Program-made: the position numbers and the translations under genes | Origin: Phormidium tenue FACHB-886 | Lineage (GTDB): Bacteria; Cyanobacteriota; Cyanobacteriia; Elainellales; Elainellaceae | Reading direction: 5' to 3' | DNA length: 64,000 nucleotides | Assembly (NCBI RefSeq): GCF_014764505.1 | Contig: NZ_JACXWX010000009.1 | Span: forward strand, 1-64,000 | The notes under the pieces: generated by a model | The model's input: the letters and a program-made list of their open reading frames with translations, nothing else | Told to the model about the DNA's origin: nothing | Database searches by the model: none | Shown: positions 28,219 through 37,779 of the stretch, in pieces | How the letters are laid out: each line of letters begins with the position of its first letter | How positions within the stretch are numbered: the stretch's first letter is position 1

Positions 28219-30070
28219 CCTCCACTTAACACCAGCAAACCCGAAACAAACACGTCCAAGCTTACTAGTTGCAGTTGGCTCAGCACCTCAAGGACATACA
28301 AAAACGTCCAGCTTAAGTCGCTTAAAATCCTCAAGTAGAATCAACTGAATAAACAACAGCGCAACAGCTATTAGAGCCAGTTCACTGGCATAGCTATCGC
28401 CATCTGCTCCTTATTGGAGCAAACAGTTCCTCTACAAGCAAGATCAATAGGAGGATCAATAATCTTGCTGCTCACGCTTATCACCCTAAAAAACCTAGCT
28501 CCTTCCCCATCAGATCAACTACGTAAGATGCACCAGGAAGTAGCAATTCGATGTCAACATGCAAGAAGTATTGCATGAATAACCTTAAAGAACCATCGGT
28601 CTTCATGAAGCTGTTGTAAAGCTCCGTAAATTTACTGTAAGACAATATAATACGGTCTGTATTATGAAGGGGTACAAGAGGCTTTTTAAGTGAAACAGCA
28701 GGTTAAACGGTGCATTTTTGCAACTTGATTGATTCATAACGTCGTTTAACCTAAAGCGCCACGATTGTGTAGCATGTTGGCTGCTTTCGCTGAGTGAAGA
28801 AGTTATGCATGCTTTTAGTTTAAAGGTTGCTTGCAATCTGTTAAGAGAGCAATTCGTGCTGCTTTCTCTAGCTTTAAAACTTCCAGTAAAACTAGAGGGC
28901 AAAGGCTGGACCCCAACAGAAGGGTGTAAAAACGAGTAGCAGAAACAGCTCCAGGAAAAGGGAGAAGAGCATGAGGGGCTAAAGTTACGACACAAATAGC
29001 CTGATGAACATGACAAACTCTACTCATTTAAGGGTCAAGTAATCGATCTCTTGCGTCAATTTGCGCCAATACAGTTGTGCTAAGGAGCTACACCATCCCA
29101 AAGGCTTGATGAGTCTTGATATGGATCTTGATATGGATGGTGAGGAGGTTGATTGGGAGCAAACACCTGAACCAACCCGATCGTCTTGTGGGATCACTAT
29201 TGCACAATTCATCTGTCCCTACAGACCCGCAGCCCTGTTGCGCCTTCAAATAGGCTGAGCGTAATTTTTATGAGCAAATTTGGTTTTCCTACAACCACTG
29301 CCTAATTGTCACCCTTGATACAGTAGGAATTTTCAAAGATGTGCGTGGCAGTCAGGCGCACAAGTGGACTAGCTTGTCTCTATGCCCATAGATTGATTCC
29401 ACTTTTCGTAAAGATGGCTACACTTCAGCCCACAGGTTGATCCAGCTTCTCATTTATTCGAGATAAAACTAGAGGTGCAGGTTGACGAGGAGATTTCAGG
29501 GAGAATCTGACTCATAAACTCTAGATGCTTGGTAATAGAGGGGGCTAGAAAGTTTTTTGCTTTAGGCTTGCTCTCCCTACCGCTTTAGCGTTTATTCTTC
29601 AGATTTCACGCTGTACCCTCTTTCGATTTAACAGCAGTTGCCCTTCCGCTCAATAGCTAACTAGTTGCAGGCAGCTACCCTAATGAGATCGTTGCTAGCA
29701 AAAAAGGGGGCGAAATTAGCGTTCGCTTGCCTTGTTGATTCTGGTGCAAACATCAGGGAGCAAGGGAGAGTAAAGCGCTAACGCAGCTCAATGCCAGCTT
29801 AGCAATGCGGAGGAGCTGAGTGGAGGGATTGCAAAGCAAGCGGAGGAACTGGTTAAGGAGCTAGTCAGAAGAAGCCAAAGCGCAATTGATATGAGACTGG
29901 TAAGGTTCAGCTAAAGTTCAGCGAGCAGCTGAATATGAGTTGGTTACTGTGCAAATCTCTTCAATTAGCTGCCGAGCTTTGGAGTCCCAAAGCTTGAGGC
30001 TCTTGCAGTTCCTTCACTTGAAAAGCTCAGAGGTTGGTATGCAAACCTGCAAATACAAAGTAAATAGATT
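28219..30070. other. 1.85-kb gene-free stretch upstream of the exopolysaccharide operon
   Basis: No convincing gene on either strand. It contains a perfect inverted repeat ATAATAC-GGTCT-GTATTAT at 28647-28665 overlapping a TATAAT hexamer (28646-28651), a short internal duplication near 29114-29140, and a perfect 8-bp hairpin AGCTTTGG-AGTC-CCAAAGCT at 29975-29994. The open frames at 28603-29258 have no start signals or recognisable domains. Promoters for the operon and for the gene at 30086 must lie at the two ends. Confidence 0.45.
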
Positions 30071-30085
30071 CGGAGGATGAATAGG

Positions 30086-30448
30086 ATGAATTTCAGCCAC
30101 TTTAAATCTTTGATTGCTCGCTCGGTGCGTTTTCTAACGATCGCCTTTGCCTGCAGCCTGTTAATCTTCTCCAATGCCTTCCCTGCTTTTGCAACAATTA
30201 GCACGACCCCAAGCGATCCCACTGAAGGCGATGCTCACTTAGACGAAATCCAGAGGAAGTCTGAAGCGCTCCTTAAGAAAGACCCTCTTAACCTACAGGA
30301 AACCCAAACGGAAGCCAATAAGGGGCTCAATGAGGTTCAGGGTGATGCAGACATTAACGGCCAGAACCGCCCTAGCAACTCCCGTCAGGCCCAATCTGCT
30401 GCTGAGCAGGTAGAGAGAGCTTTAGAAAAGGTGACGGGTAGAGACTAA
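30086..30448 (+). CDS. Secreted low-temperature-induced-type protein
   Basis: About 120 residues. A signal peptide with core FLTIAFACSLLIFSNAFPAF ends near Ala-Thr. The mature part is small and polar with GDAHLDEIQRKSEALLKKDP, TQTEANKGLNEVQGDADING and AAEQVERALEKVTGRD, the pattern of the cyanobacterial low-temperature-induced protein family as I recall it. Function is not established; expression in cold or stress is the usual association. GGAGG at 30072-30076 directly abuts the ATG at 30077 but is 9 bases from the ATG at 30086, so the second start is preferred. Confidence 0.82.
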   Translation: MNFSHFKSLIARSVRFLTIAFACSLLIFSNAFPAFATISTTPSDPTEGDAHLDEIQRKSEALLKKDPLNLQETQTEANKGLNEVQGDADINGQNRPSNSRQAQSAAEQVERALEKVTGRD

Positions 30449-30500
30449 TCAAACCTAGTCAGCTTAACCTTCCTTCTTAACTAGTCTGAGCGCACAATAT

Positions 30501-30529
30501 CCCTGACCCAGCGTGGTCGGGGCTTTTTA
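30501..30529 (+). terminator. Terminator of the low-temperature-type gene
   Basis: CCCTGACC (30501-30508) pairs with GGTCGGGG (30515-30522, one G-U pair), followed by CTTTTT. It lies 53 bases after the stop at 30448. Confidence 0.75.
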
Positions 30530-30712
30530 TGCGTAAAATCTCAGCCTGCAAACTCTCTGCGGCAGGTAGAGTTCCACACAGCTAAAAGAACATGCATAGG
30601 GTTTCAGAAGTTGAGCTAATTAGAAGGACTTGCTACGAAACAGCACACTCAAAATTGTAGTGCTATGGAACAATTCTTCTAATTCTGGTCTAAATTTTGT
30701 ATAGTATTGATC

Positions 30713-30743
30713 AATAAAACCCCCAAACAAACCTGCTTGGGGG
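30713..30743 (-). terminator. Minus-strand terminator
   Basis: CCCCCAA (30720-30726) and TTGGGGG (30737-30743) form a stem. Read on the minus strand it is followed by TTTTATT (30719-30713), so it terminates leftward transcription. The only candidate transcript to its right is the small minus-strand frame at 30839-30979. Confidence 0.6.
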
Positions 30744-30838
30744 CTGGAGTTCCTGAAAATCGTCACTGGCTTAGATCATGACAAGATGGGCGGTAGTTTA
30801 GCAAGAGGGGTGACACCCATCAAATCAAAGTAGTGAAT

Positions 30839-30979
30839 TTAGTTTTCCTGGTTGCTGCTAGCCCGTTCTAAGCTGTCTTCCTGGCTTTCTTCAATCCCAG
30901 CTTGAATCCTTGAGGAGAGCTCTGCTTCTACCTTCGGAGTTATTGTGTGCCGCGCCGTACGCAACAACAAGCCAATCAC
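30839..30979 (-). CDS. Possible small protein (46 aa), unknown
   Basis: This frame is below the usual length cut-off. From a GTG at 30979 it would encode a 46-residue protein with a hydrophobic start (VIGLLLRTARHTITPKVEAE) and a polar, acidic end (GIEESQEDSLERASSNQEN). The end looks like a natural C-terminus and a minus-strand terminator follows 96 bases later. It could also be the tail of a lost longer gene: an in-frame stop lies 8 codons upstream of the GTG. It overlaps a longer plus-strand frame (30910-31158) with less protein-like composition. Evidence is compositional only. Confidence 0.3.
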   Translation of the reverse strand: MIGLLLRTARHTITPKVEAELSSRIQAGIEESQEDSLERASSNQEN

Positions 30980-31154
30980 GCGAGGGATTGGGAAGCTCTA
31001 TGAATAGGCTGTTTATTTTCTCAGTGAACACACAATCCGTACTTCCGAAGAAAATTGATAGAGCAGTTGCTTCGCATCTAGCAAAACTTGCACAAATTCA
31101 ACAGACCCAAGCTACTGATCCTAAAGACTCTGTAGCTGTGCTGCATACTCGTTT

Positions 31155-31793
31155 ATGACTAGAAAAATTGCTTTATGGTCGCTGTGGGTTGGCTTTGTCA
31201 CCTATGCCTTTCTATTTGCACCCCCCAATCAACCCAACACTTTGCAGCTAATCCAAGACCTCTCAACGGGCAACTGGCAGGGGGTTAATCCTTTAGTGGT
31301 GGCGCTATTTAACATTATGGGCGTGCTGCCGCTGCTGTATGCTACTGTCATTTATCTTGATGGTAGGGGGCAGAAGCTTCCTGCTTGGACCTTTTCAGGG
31401 CTTTCGTTTGGAGTTGGGATTTTTGCGCTCCTACCCTACATGGCATTACGTCAGCCCAATCCCAGCTTTGTAGGAGAAAAGAACTGGTGGCTGAAGTTGA
31501 TTGATTCCTGGTGGTTTGGTGGTGCGGTAGCCGTTGGCGCGATCGGACTCTTGAGCTTTGGCATCAGCCAAGGAAATTGGAGTGATTTTGTGCAGCAATG
31601 GCAAACCAGCCGGTTCATCCATGTCATGAGCCTCGATTTCTGTTTACTCTGCCTGTTGTTTCCAGTGCTGCTGCCCGATGACATGGCGCGGCGGGGCTTA
31701 AAAGAGCAATGGATTTTCTGGGCAGTGACGCTGCTGCCGCTGATTGGGGCGCTAGCCTACGTAACGTTTCGCCCACCGATTCAGAAAGAGTAG
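31155..31793 (+). CDS. DUF2834-like multi-pass membrane protein
   Basis: 212 residues with about six hydrophobic segments (near 7-22, 45-65, 75-95, 115-135, 152-172 and 185-203). Short conserved loops such as FAPPNQPNTLQLIQDLSTGN and LLPDDMARRG resemble a family conserved in cyanobacteria and plastids that carries DUF2834. No catalytic motif is visible and the function is unknown. The ATG overlaps the stop of an upstream short frame by four bases, which may be chance. A strong hairpin follows. Confidence 0.8.
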   Translation: MTRKIALWSLWVGFVTYAFLFAPPNQPNTLQLIQDLSTGNWQGVNPLVVALFNIMGVLPLLYATVIYLDGRGQKLPAWTFSGLSFGVGIFALLPYMALRQPNPSFVGEKNWWLKLIDSWWFGGAVAVGAIGLLSFGISQGNWSDFVQQWQTSRFIHVMSLDFCLLCLLFPVLLPDDMARRGLKEQWIFWAVTLLPLIGALAYVTFRPPIQKE

Positions 31794-31852
31794 AAGCTCA
31801 GGAAAATTAGCAGCAGTGCCCCTGGGTTGCTCTAATGCTTGTGGTGAAGACT

Positions 31853-31895
31853 AAACTTCTTAAATGCTGCGCTCCCTATAGCATTTAAGAAGTTT
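31853..31895. terminator. Bidirectional terminator between converging genes
   Basis: AAACTTCTTAAATGCT (31853-31868) is the exact reverse complement of 31880-31895, with an 11-nt GC-rich loop. It lies between the converging DUF2834-like gene and hpxZ, touching the hpxZ stop. There is no long U-tract, but both feet are A/T-rich. Confidence 0.6.
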
Positions 31896-32266
31896 CACAA
31901 TAGTGATACATGCGCACTGACCACTCGCCAGCCCTCTGGGGTTCGTATCCAAGTTTGGCTCTGCCGCCCAACTTTTTCAGTTGTTTGCCGTCGAAATTCA
32001 GTGTTTGCCGTCGCAAAGTCTTTGCCGTAGGTTGTGATTACTGTATTGCTGAGGGTGCGTTCTAAGCCTTGAGGCGATCGAGCGTTCCGAAAGGCGGCGA
32101 TCGCCTCGTACCCATACAAATTCTCTGTCACGCCATAGCGAATCGTCAGCGGGCTATCCCAGAACAGCTTGTCTAGCACTGCAACATCGTTATTGACGAG
32201 GGCTGCTTCGTAACGCTCAAACGCTGCCGTTACTTCTGCCACCACTTCAGGAAGATTGATATCCAT
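31895..32266 (-). CDS. hpxZ: Oxalurate catabolism protein HpxZ-like (AtzH-like, DUF3225)
   Basis: 123 residues of the NTF2-like fold. [20 protein letters not shown], the conserved RYG of [20 protein letters not shown], and [20 protein letters not shown] are characteristic of HpxZ. HpxZ is found with purine and oxalurate degradation genes, and its placement divergent from xdhAB agrees. Its exact role is not settled; AtzH-like relatives are hydrolases in amide catabolism. The ATG at 32266 has GAGG 6 bases upstream, better than the GTG at 32278. Confidence 0.85.
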   Translation of the reverse strand: MDINLPEVVAEVTAAFERYEAALVNNDVAVLDKLFWDSPLTIRYGVTENLYGYEAIAAFRNARSPQGLERTLSNTVITTYGKDFATANTEFRRQTTEKVGRQSQTWIRTPEGWRVVSAHVSLL

Positions 32267-32278
32267 CGATCGCCTCAC

Positions 32279-32666
32279 TCAGAATTCAGTCTTAATACAT
32301 TTTTCAATTCTGCTACTCATAGCGTTTTGCACTTGCAGGAAGGGCGCGCTTAGCTGTGTAGCGCATAGAGCGGAATTCCTAAAAAACACTGTATTTCACA
32401 TCATTGAAAGCTACAGCAGTTTCCAGTTGCATGAGGTATTAATTTTTTGCTATGTGCTGCCCAGTGCACAGCAAAAAACCTTTATTTGAGCGCGAAGCGC
32501 TCCATAACCTTAACTTTTGAAGAAACAATTCCTAAATGCCGTATATACCACTACAAAAGCTTTGCCTTGACGCTACGTATGCTGTACACAAATCGAATCA
32601 AAACAATCAATAGGCAGTCGATAAACTTTAAAGTAAATCATTTAAATACTTAATCAAAGACAGCTA
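32279..32666. promoter_or_regulatory. Divergent control region hpxZ / xdhA
   Basis: About 390 bases of A/T-rich sequence between the divergent purine genes. Any purine-responsive operator should lie here, but I see no clear inverted repeat that I would call one. Confidence 0.4.
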
Positions 32667-34109
32667 ATGACTCAAGGATTACAAAATTCTTTAAATTTCA
32701 CGATTAACGGTGAAGCTGTTCATCTCAAAAACATCTCCCCAACCCAAACGCTCTTGCAGTATTTGCAGCAAAACCACTGCACCGGCACAAAAGAAGGCTG
32801 CGGCGATGGAGATTGTGGAGCCTGTACGGTTACCCTAATGGCTCAAAATGCAGAGGGTCGACCCCACTACCAGGCGATCAATAGCTGTCTTGTGCCGCTG
32901 GCTGCTTTAGCGGGGCGAGAAGTTATTACAGTTGAAGGGCTAGGGCAGACAAGACAGAGTGAAGAACTGCATCCTGTGCAGACAGCAATGATCCAAACGG
33001 GCGGCTCGCAGTGCGGCTACTGTACGCCGGGTTTTATTATGAGCATGTTTGCCGCATACTATGACGGCAAGGTAGATGATGCCGCTGTGGAAGGCAATCT
33101 CTGCCGTTGCACGGGCTATCTGTCAATCCGACGAGCGGCTCAGCTCCTGACGCAATCCATTTCATCTGAGGTGAGCGTTGACCCAAACCAACAAGACCTA
33201 TTTGCTAAGAAGCTGAACGAATGTTGTTCCACCCTCGATCGCCTCAGCTACAGTGGCAACCAGCAGCAGTTCTATCGCCCCACACAGCTCAGTGAAGTTT
33301 TGGAGTTGCTCGAGCAGCATCCGGATGCTGTTTTGGTGGCTGGAGCGACCGATCTAGGCTTGGAAATGAGCCACCACCGCCAGTCCTTTCCAGTGATGGT
33401 TTCCCTAGAAGCAGTTGCCCAATTAAAGCAGATTGAGCAAACTTCTGAGTCAGTGACGATCGGTGCAGGCATTTCACTCAGCCAGATCGAAACAGATTTG
33501 CACGGCATCTTTCCCAGCCTAGACCAAATGCTGTATTACTTTGCAGCACGGCAGATTCGCAACCGTGCGACTTTGGGTGGCAACATCGGCACGGCTTCCC
33601 CAATTGGCGATCTACCACCTGTGCTGCTGTCGCTCGATGCCGAACTGCACCTTGTAAGCAAAAGCGGCGAACGCTTCCTTCCGCTCGCTGATTTCTTCAA
33701 AGGCTACCGTCAAACGGCTCTGCAGCCTGGTGAAGTAATTGTATCCGTCAGAATTCCTAAAGCACAAAATATAACCCGTCACCTCAGCCAAGCCTACAAA
33801 GTCGGCAAACGCGGTACCGATGATATCAGCATCGTTTCGGCAGCCTTTGCGATCGAGCTAGACCAGAACAATCAAATTCTTCAAGCACGTTTAGCTTATG
33901 GCGGTGTGGCAGCTATTCCAGCACGAGCAATTGCCGTTGAACAACTGTTGATCGGTCAACCTTGGAGCATCGAAACAGTGCAGCAGGTCAAGCCAGTCCT
34001 ACGAGAATTTTTTACGCCTCTGACCGATGTACGAGGCAGCGCAGACTACCGCAGGCAGCTAGTCGCGAATCTATTTGAGAAGTTTTTTGTAGAAGCTCAA
34101 GTAAATTAA
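32667..34109 (+). CDS. xdhA: Xanthine dehydrogenase small subunit (2Fe-2S and FAD)
   Basis: 480 residues. The N-terminal plant-type 2Fe-2S domain has C45, C50 and C53 in GCGDGDCGACTV plus C75. The second 2Fe-2S domain has C116, C119, C146 and C148 (CGYCTPGF and NLCRCTGY). The FAD-binding domain (about 195-370) includes VLVAGATDLGLEM and RNRATLGGNIGTASPIGDLP, and a CO-dehydrogenase flavoprotein C-terminal domain follows. It passes electrons from the molybdenum centre of XdhB to NAD+. The hypoxanthine-to-urate step would supply nitrogen from purines. It forms an operon with the next gene (92 bases). Confidence 0.95.
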   Translation: MTQGLQNSLNFTINGEAVHLKNISPTQTLLQYLQQNHCTGTKEGCGDGDCGACTVTLMAQNAEGRPHYQAINSCLVPLAALAGREVITVEGLGQTRQSEELHPVQTAMIQTGGSQCGYCTPGFIMSMFAAYYDGKVDDAAVEGNLCRCTGYLSIRRAAQLLTQSISSEVSVDPNQQDLFAKKLNECCSTLDRLSYSGNQQQFYRPTQLSEVLELLEQHPDAVLVAGATDLGLEMSHHRQSFPVMVSLEAVAQLKQIEQTSESVTIGAGISLSQIETDLHGIFPSLDQMLYYFAARQIRNRATLGGNIGTASPIGDLPPVLLSLDAELHLVSKSGERFLPLADFFKGYRQTALQPGEVIVSVRIPKAQNITRHLSQAYKVGKRGTDDISIVSAAFAIELDQNNQILQARLAYGGVAAIPARAIAVEQLLIGQPWSIETVQQVKPVLREFFTPLTDVRGSADYRRQLVANLFEKFFVEAQVN

Positions 34110-34201
34110 ACTGCACATCAGCTTGAATTAGCTTGAGAATGTTTCTTCGAAGTTAAATCACATAATGTATCAATAACAGAGAATATTGGGAGAGCAAATC
34201 G

Positions 34202-36613
34202 ATGGGCGCTGTGGAGAAACGCAAGCATCATGAAAGCGCGAAAGGGCATGTTACCGGCAAAGCGATCTATACTGATGAACAACGTCCGCCGTTGGGAATG
34301 CTGTCGGTCTATCCAGTACTCTCTCCTCATGCCAGGGCCAAGATTACCCGAATTGACACAACTGGTGTCACCGCAATAGATGGATTTGTGACAGTTTTGA
34401 CAGCTGCCGATGTTCCTGCCATCAATGACACAGGGGTGATTATTCATGACGAAATTCTGTTTCCCACGCAGGAGGTTAGCTACTGGGGGCAGGCAATCGT
34501 CTGGACGGTTGGCGAGACTGAAACAGCCGCTCGCTTGGCAGCCGAAAAAATTGTAGTGGAGTATGAGCCGCTAGCCCCAGTGCGAACAATCAAAGAAGCG
34601 ATCGCCGTCGATAGTTTCCACGGTCAGCTCCAGCGAATGCAGCGAGGCAACCCAGCAACAGCATTAGAGCAGGCAGATCAGGTCATCTCTGGTGAAGTGG
34701 AGATGAATGGACAAGATCACTTCTATCTGGAAACTCAAACGAGCTGGGTCATCCCAGATGATGAAGGGAACTTTCAGGTTTACGCTTCAACTCAGCACCC
34801 TACTGAAACACAGATTGTGGTGGCGCGAATTTTGGGCATTTCCACCAACCACGTTATTGTCACCTGCTTAAGAATGGGCGGTGGTTTCGGCGGCAAAGAA
34901 TCCCAGTCCAATCCTTTTGCCGCAGTCGCGGCGGTTGCTGCTCACAAAACAGGACGCCCGGTGCGTGTCAAGCTGCATCGCCACCAGGATATGATTTTGA
35001 CGGGCAAACGCCATGGTTTCTTAGGACACTATAAGGTGGGCTTCACGGCAGAGGGGAAAATTACAGCGCTGGAGGTTGATCTATATGCTGACGGCGGCTG
35101 GAGTTTAGACCTCTCTCCGCCCGTGCTGCTTCGCGCCATGCTGCACGTAGACAACGCTTACTACATTCCGCATATAGCCGTGCAGGGGCGCATCGCCAAA
35201 ACAAATAAGGTTTCAAATACTGCCTTTCGGGGCTTTGGTGGACCGCAAGGCATGGTGGTTATCGAGGAGATTATTGATCGGGTTGCCCGTACTCTCAGTT
35301 TGCCGCCCGAAGTGGTGCGAGAGCGAAACTTCTATCACGGCACAGGCGAAACTAACACTACTCACTACGGGCAGGAAATCTACGACAACCGCCTTAATCG
35401 AGTTTGGGCTGAAGCCAAAGCCAACGCTGGCTTCGCTCAACGCCGAGTGGCGATCGCCCGATTTAACCAGGCTCACGCTTACCAAAAAAGAGGAATCGCC
35501 ATTACGCCTGTGAAATTCGGGATTTCGTTCAACAAAACACAATACAACCAAGCAGGGGCGTTAGTGCTGATCTACACCGATGGCAGCATTCAGCTGAATC
35601 ACGGCGGCACTGAAATGGGGCAAGGGCTCCACACCAAACTGCTACAAGTTGCTTCAAAGGCACTTGGTGTCAAGACTGAGCGCTTCCGAATGATGCACAC
35701 TAGCACCGACAAAGTGCCCAACACTTCGGCAACGGCTGCCTCTAGCGGCTCCGACCTCAACGGGCAGGCAATCAGAAATGCCTGTGAAATCCTCAAGTCA
35801 CGGTTAGCGCCAGTTGCCGCTAAGCTACTTCAGCTAGACACACCCGAAGACCTAGTATTTGAAACAGATTGGATCTACTGCCGCACCTATCCTAAAGCCC
35901 GAGTCGCGTTTGAAGCAGTAGTGAAACAAGCCTACGACGATCGCATTAGTCTATCTGCCACAGGTTTCTACCGCACGCCCAATATCTACTGGAACACCGA
36001 AACTAACCAGGGTAGACCTTTCTATTACTATGCCTATGGTGCAGCTGTCAGCGAAGTTGAAGTGGATGGCTTTACTGGAACTTTCAAACTTCGTCGGGTC
36101 GATATCGTCCATGATGTAGGAGAGTCTCTCAATCCGCTGCTCGATCAGGGACAGATAGAGGGGGGATTCGTTCAAGGAATGGGTTGGTTAACGATGGAAG
36201 AATTAGTTTGGGATGAGCAGGGCAGGCTTCGGACGTATGCTCCCAGCACCTACAAAATTCCCACAGTTGGCGAAGTTCCAGAACAGTTCAATGTTCAGTT
36301 TCTAGAACGAGCGGCTCAAGATGGGGTAATTTATGGCAGCAAAGCGGTGGGTGAGCCACCACTGATGTTAGCAATCTCAGTGCGAGAAGCCATACGAGAT
36401 GCGATCGCCGCCTTCGGGCAAGCCAATAGCATTCTGTTAGCCTCTCCAGCCACACCAGAGGCAACGCTCAATGCGATTGAATCTGTTCGCAATGGTATAG
36501 TCCCTGGTACAACCAATGGTGCACATCATCAGGCACAGACATCTGTCAAGGAACCCAGTCAACCTCAACTGACTTCTGTTCGTACCGATTCTTCCACTTC
36601 TTCAGCGCTTTAG
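34202..36613 (+). CDS. xdhB: Xanthine dehydrogenase molybdenum-binding subunit
   Basis: 803 residues. The N-terminal aldehyde oxidase/xanthine dehydrogenase a/b hammerhead domain (HVTGKAIYTDEQRPPLGMLS) is followed by the molybdopterin-binding region with GGGFGGKESQSNPFA, NTAFRGFGGPQGMVV, GGTEMGQGLHTK and GSKAVGEPPLMLA, where the Glu is the catalytic base. All cofactor motifs look intact. The C-terminal 40 residues are a polar Ser/Thr/Gln-rich tail beyond the usual end. No xdhC (cofactor insertion factor) follows, so it must be elsewhere. Confidence 0.95.
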   Translation: MGAVEKRKHHESAKGHVTGKAIYTDEQRPPLGMLSVYPVLSPHARAKITRIDTTGVTAIDGFVTVLTAADVPAINDTGVIIHDEILFPTQEVSYWGQAIVWTVGETETAARLAAEKIVVEYEPLAPVRTIKEAIAVDSFHGQLQRMQRGNPATALEQADQVISGEVEMNGQDHFYLETQTSWVIPDDEGNFQVYASTQHPTETQIVVARILGISTNHVIVTCLRMGGGFGGKESQSNPFAAVAAVAAHKTGRPVRVKLHRHQDMILTGKRHGFLGHYKVGFTAEGKITALEVDLYADGGWSLDLSPPVLLRAMLHVDNAYYIPHIAVQGRIAKTNKVSNTAFRGFGGPQGMVVIEEIIDRVARTLSLPPEVVRERNFYHGTGETNTTHYGQEIYDNRLNRVWAEAKANAGFAQRRVAIARFNQAHAYQKRGIAITPVKFGISFNKTQYNQAGALVLIYTDGSIQLNHGGTEMGQGLHTKLLQVASKALGVKTERFRMMHTSTDKVPNTSATAASSGSDLNGQAIRNACEILKSRLAPVAAKLLQLDTPEDLVFETDWIYCRTYPKARVAFEAVVKQAYDDRISLSATGFYRTPNIYWNTETNQGRPFYYYAYGAAVSEVEVDGFTGTFKLRRVDIVHDVGESLNPLLDQGQIEGGFVQGMGWLTMEELVWDEQGRLRTYAPSTYKIPTVGEVPEQFNVQFLERAAQDGVIYGSKAVGEPPLMLAISVREAIRDAIAAFGQANSILLASPATPEATLNAIESVRNGIVPGTTNGAHHQAQTSVKEPSQPQLTSVRTDSSTSSAL

Positions 36614-36675
36614 CCTAAAATGCGAACTTGCCGCTGCGATGAGAGGCAAGCCCGCGTTAGCTCAAGTTCTGCAAG

Positions 36676-37779
36676 CTACAGCATTGCAGGGGCAGCACCC
36701 GACAAATCTAAGTCAGGCATTTCATTAAGCGTCGGAGCCACTGAACAATTCCAGCCAAAGGCTTTATCAAACGGACGCACTCCGTTTGATAGGCTAGAGG
36801 CCTTTTCATCATCCAGCAAATTGCTCTCAATCAAAGTTTGCAGCTTTATCCGAAAGTCTGGATATGCAGCCTGTGTTTTTGTGTCTGTATAAGTTACCCG
36901 CATAGAACGATCAGTCAGACCTTTAGCTAGATCGTTGAGCGACGGAACCTCGTAGACCCAGCCCGATTGGTCGTAAGCGTCGATTAGCAACCGTACCAGC
37001 AGCAGCTTGAACAGATTATCTTCAAACGAGCCTCGGCTCTGCTGAAACTTACGATACGTCCCAGTAACGTAGTTAAAATGCACAAATCCCCATTCTTGCT
37101 CATGTCGACCAACCAATTCACGGGGTGTGGAGTACTGCGGCCAGAAGGTAATATCGCAGGTATGTTGCTCCCCTGCCACTAACTCATCATGTCCTCGGTG
37201 TTGCCAAGGCTTGAAGCTACGTGCCCAGCCAACATCGAGCATCATTTCCCAAGTGCCGACTAAATAGTCAATTCCCCGTGCCTCAAACCACGAATCCCAG
37301 GCTTTACTCACCCCCAAGCAAGCCAACTGCTGCGCTGCACAAGTTTCGTAATGAGACTTAAGAAAATCTTTTTCAGAAATGAACAGATCAACATCATGCC
37401 AAAGGGCATGGGCTGTCCGTACGGCATTGATACCCCGCACCATTTGCATCCAGCAGTTGTTGTGGGCGTTCTTATGAAAGCGGGTAAATAGCTTTTCCAA
37501 AGGTTTTTGAGGAACCATGCGGATGGGCGTTGGATAATCTTTCGCCCACAGGTTCAGACGATCGGCAAAGCCCGAGGTCAGCCGATTGTCAGGGATAATC
37601 AACGTTTCAACTAGATGTTCAGCATTCTGGCGAGCGCAAACCTCTAAGGCAATTTTGAGAAAGAATGGCAGGTCGCCAGGCGTCAAAATCAACAGGCTAT
37701 ATCCTGGAATAGGAGCCACCTGTGTCTTTTCCCACTCAGAATATAACAGCTTCCAAAAATCTGCTTTAATCATCCCCAT
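36676..37779 (-). CDS. Uncharacterised protein, possible GT-A glycosyltransferase
   Basis: 367 residues with no firm family match. The order of elements is suggestive of a GT-A sugar-nucleotide transferase: a strand/helix start (YSLLILTPGDLPFFLKIALE), LVETLIIPDNRLTSGF, then HALWHDVDLFISEKDFLKSH where DVD could be a metal-binding D-x-D, followed by WFEARGIDYLVGTWEMMLD. The C-terminal 80 residues are polar. No signal peptide or membrane segment. It could act with the nearby sugar aminotransferase (next gene, divergent), but the gap of about 1.2 kb makes this weak. Confidence 0.6.
   Translation of the reverse strand: MGMIKADFWKLLYSEWEKTQVAPIPGYSLLILTPGDLPFFLKIALEVCARQNAEHLVETLIIPDNRLTSGFADRLNLWAKDYPTPIRMVPQKPLEKLFTRFHKNAHNNCWMQMVRGINAVRTAHALWHDVDLFISEKDFLKSHYETCAAQQLACLGVSKAWDSWFEARGIDYLVGTWEMMLDVGWARSFKPWQHRGHDELVAGEQHTCDITFWPQYSTPRELVGRHEQEWGFVHFNYVTGTYRKFQQSRGSFEDNLFKLLLVRLLIDAYDQSGWVYEVPSLNDLAKGLTDRSMRVTYTDTKTQAAYPDFRIKLQTLIESNLLDDEKASSLSNGVRPFDKAFGWNCSVAPTLNEMPDLDLSGAAPAML

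Noticed and set aside
30910-31158. 82-codon plus-strand frame overlapping the DUF2834-like start by 4 bases
   Set aside because: The ATGA overlap looks like coupling, but there is no ribosome site and the composition is not protein-like. The minus-strand alternative at 30839-30979 looks better, although it is also weak.
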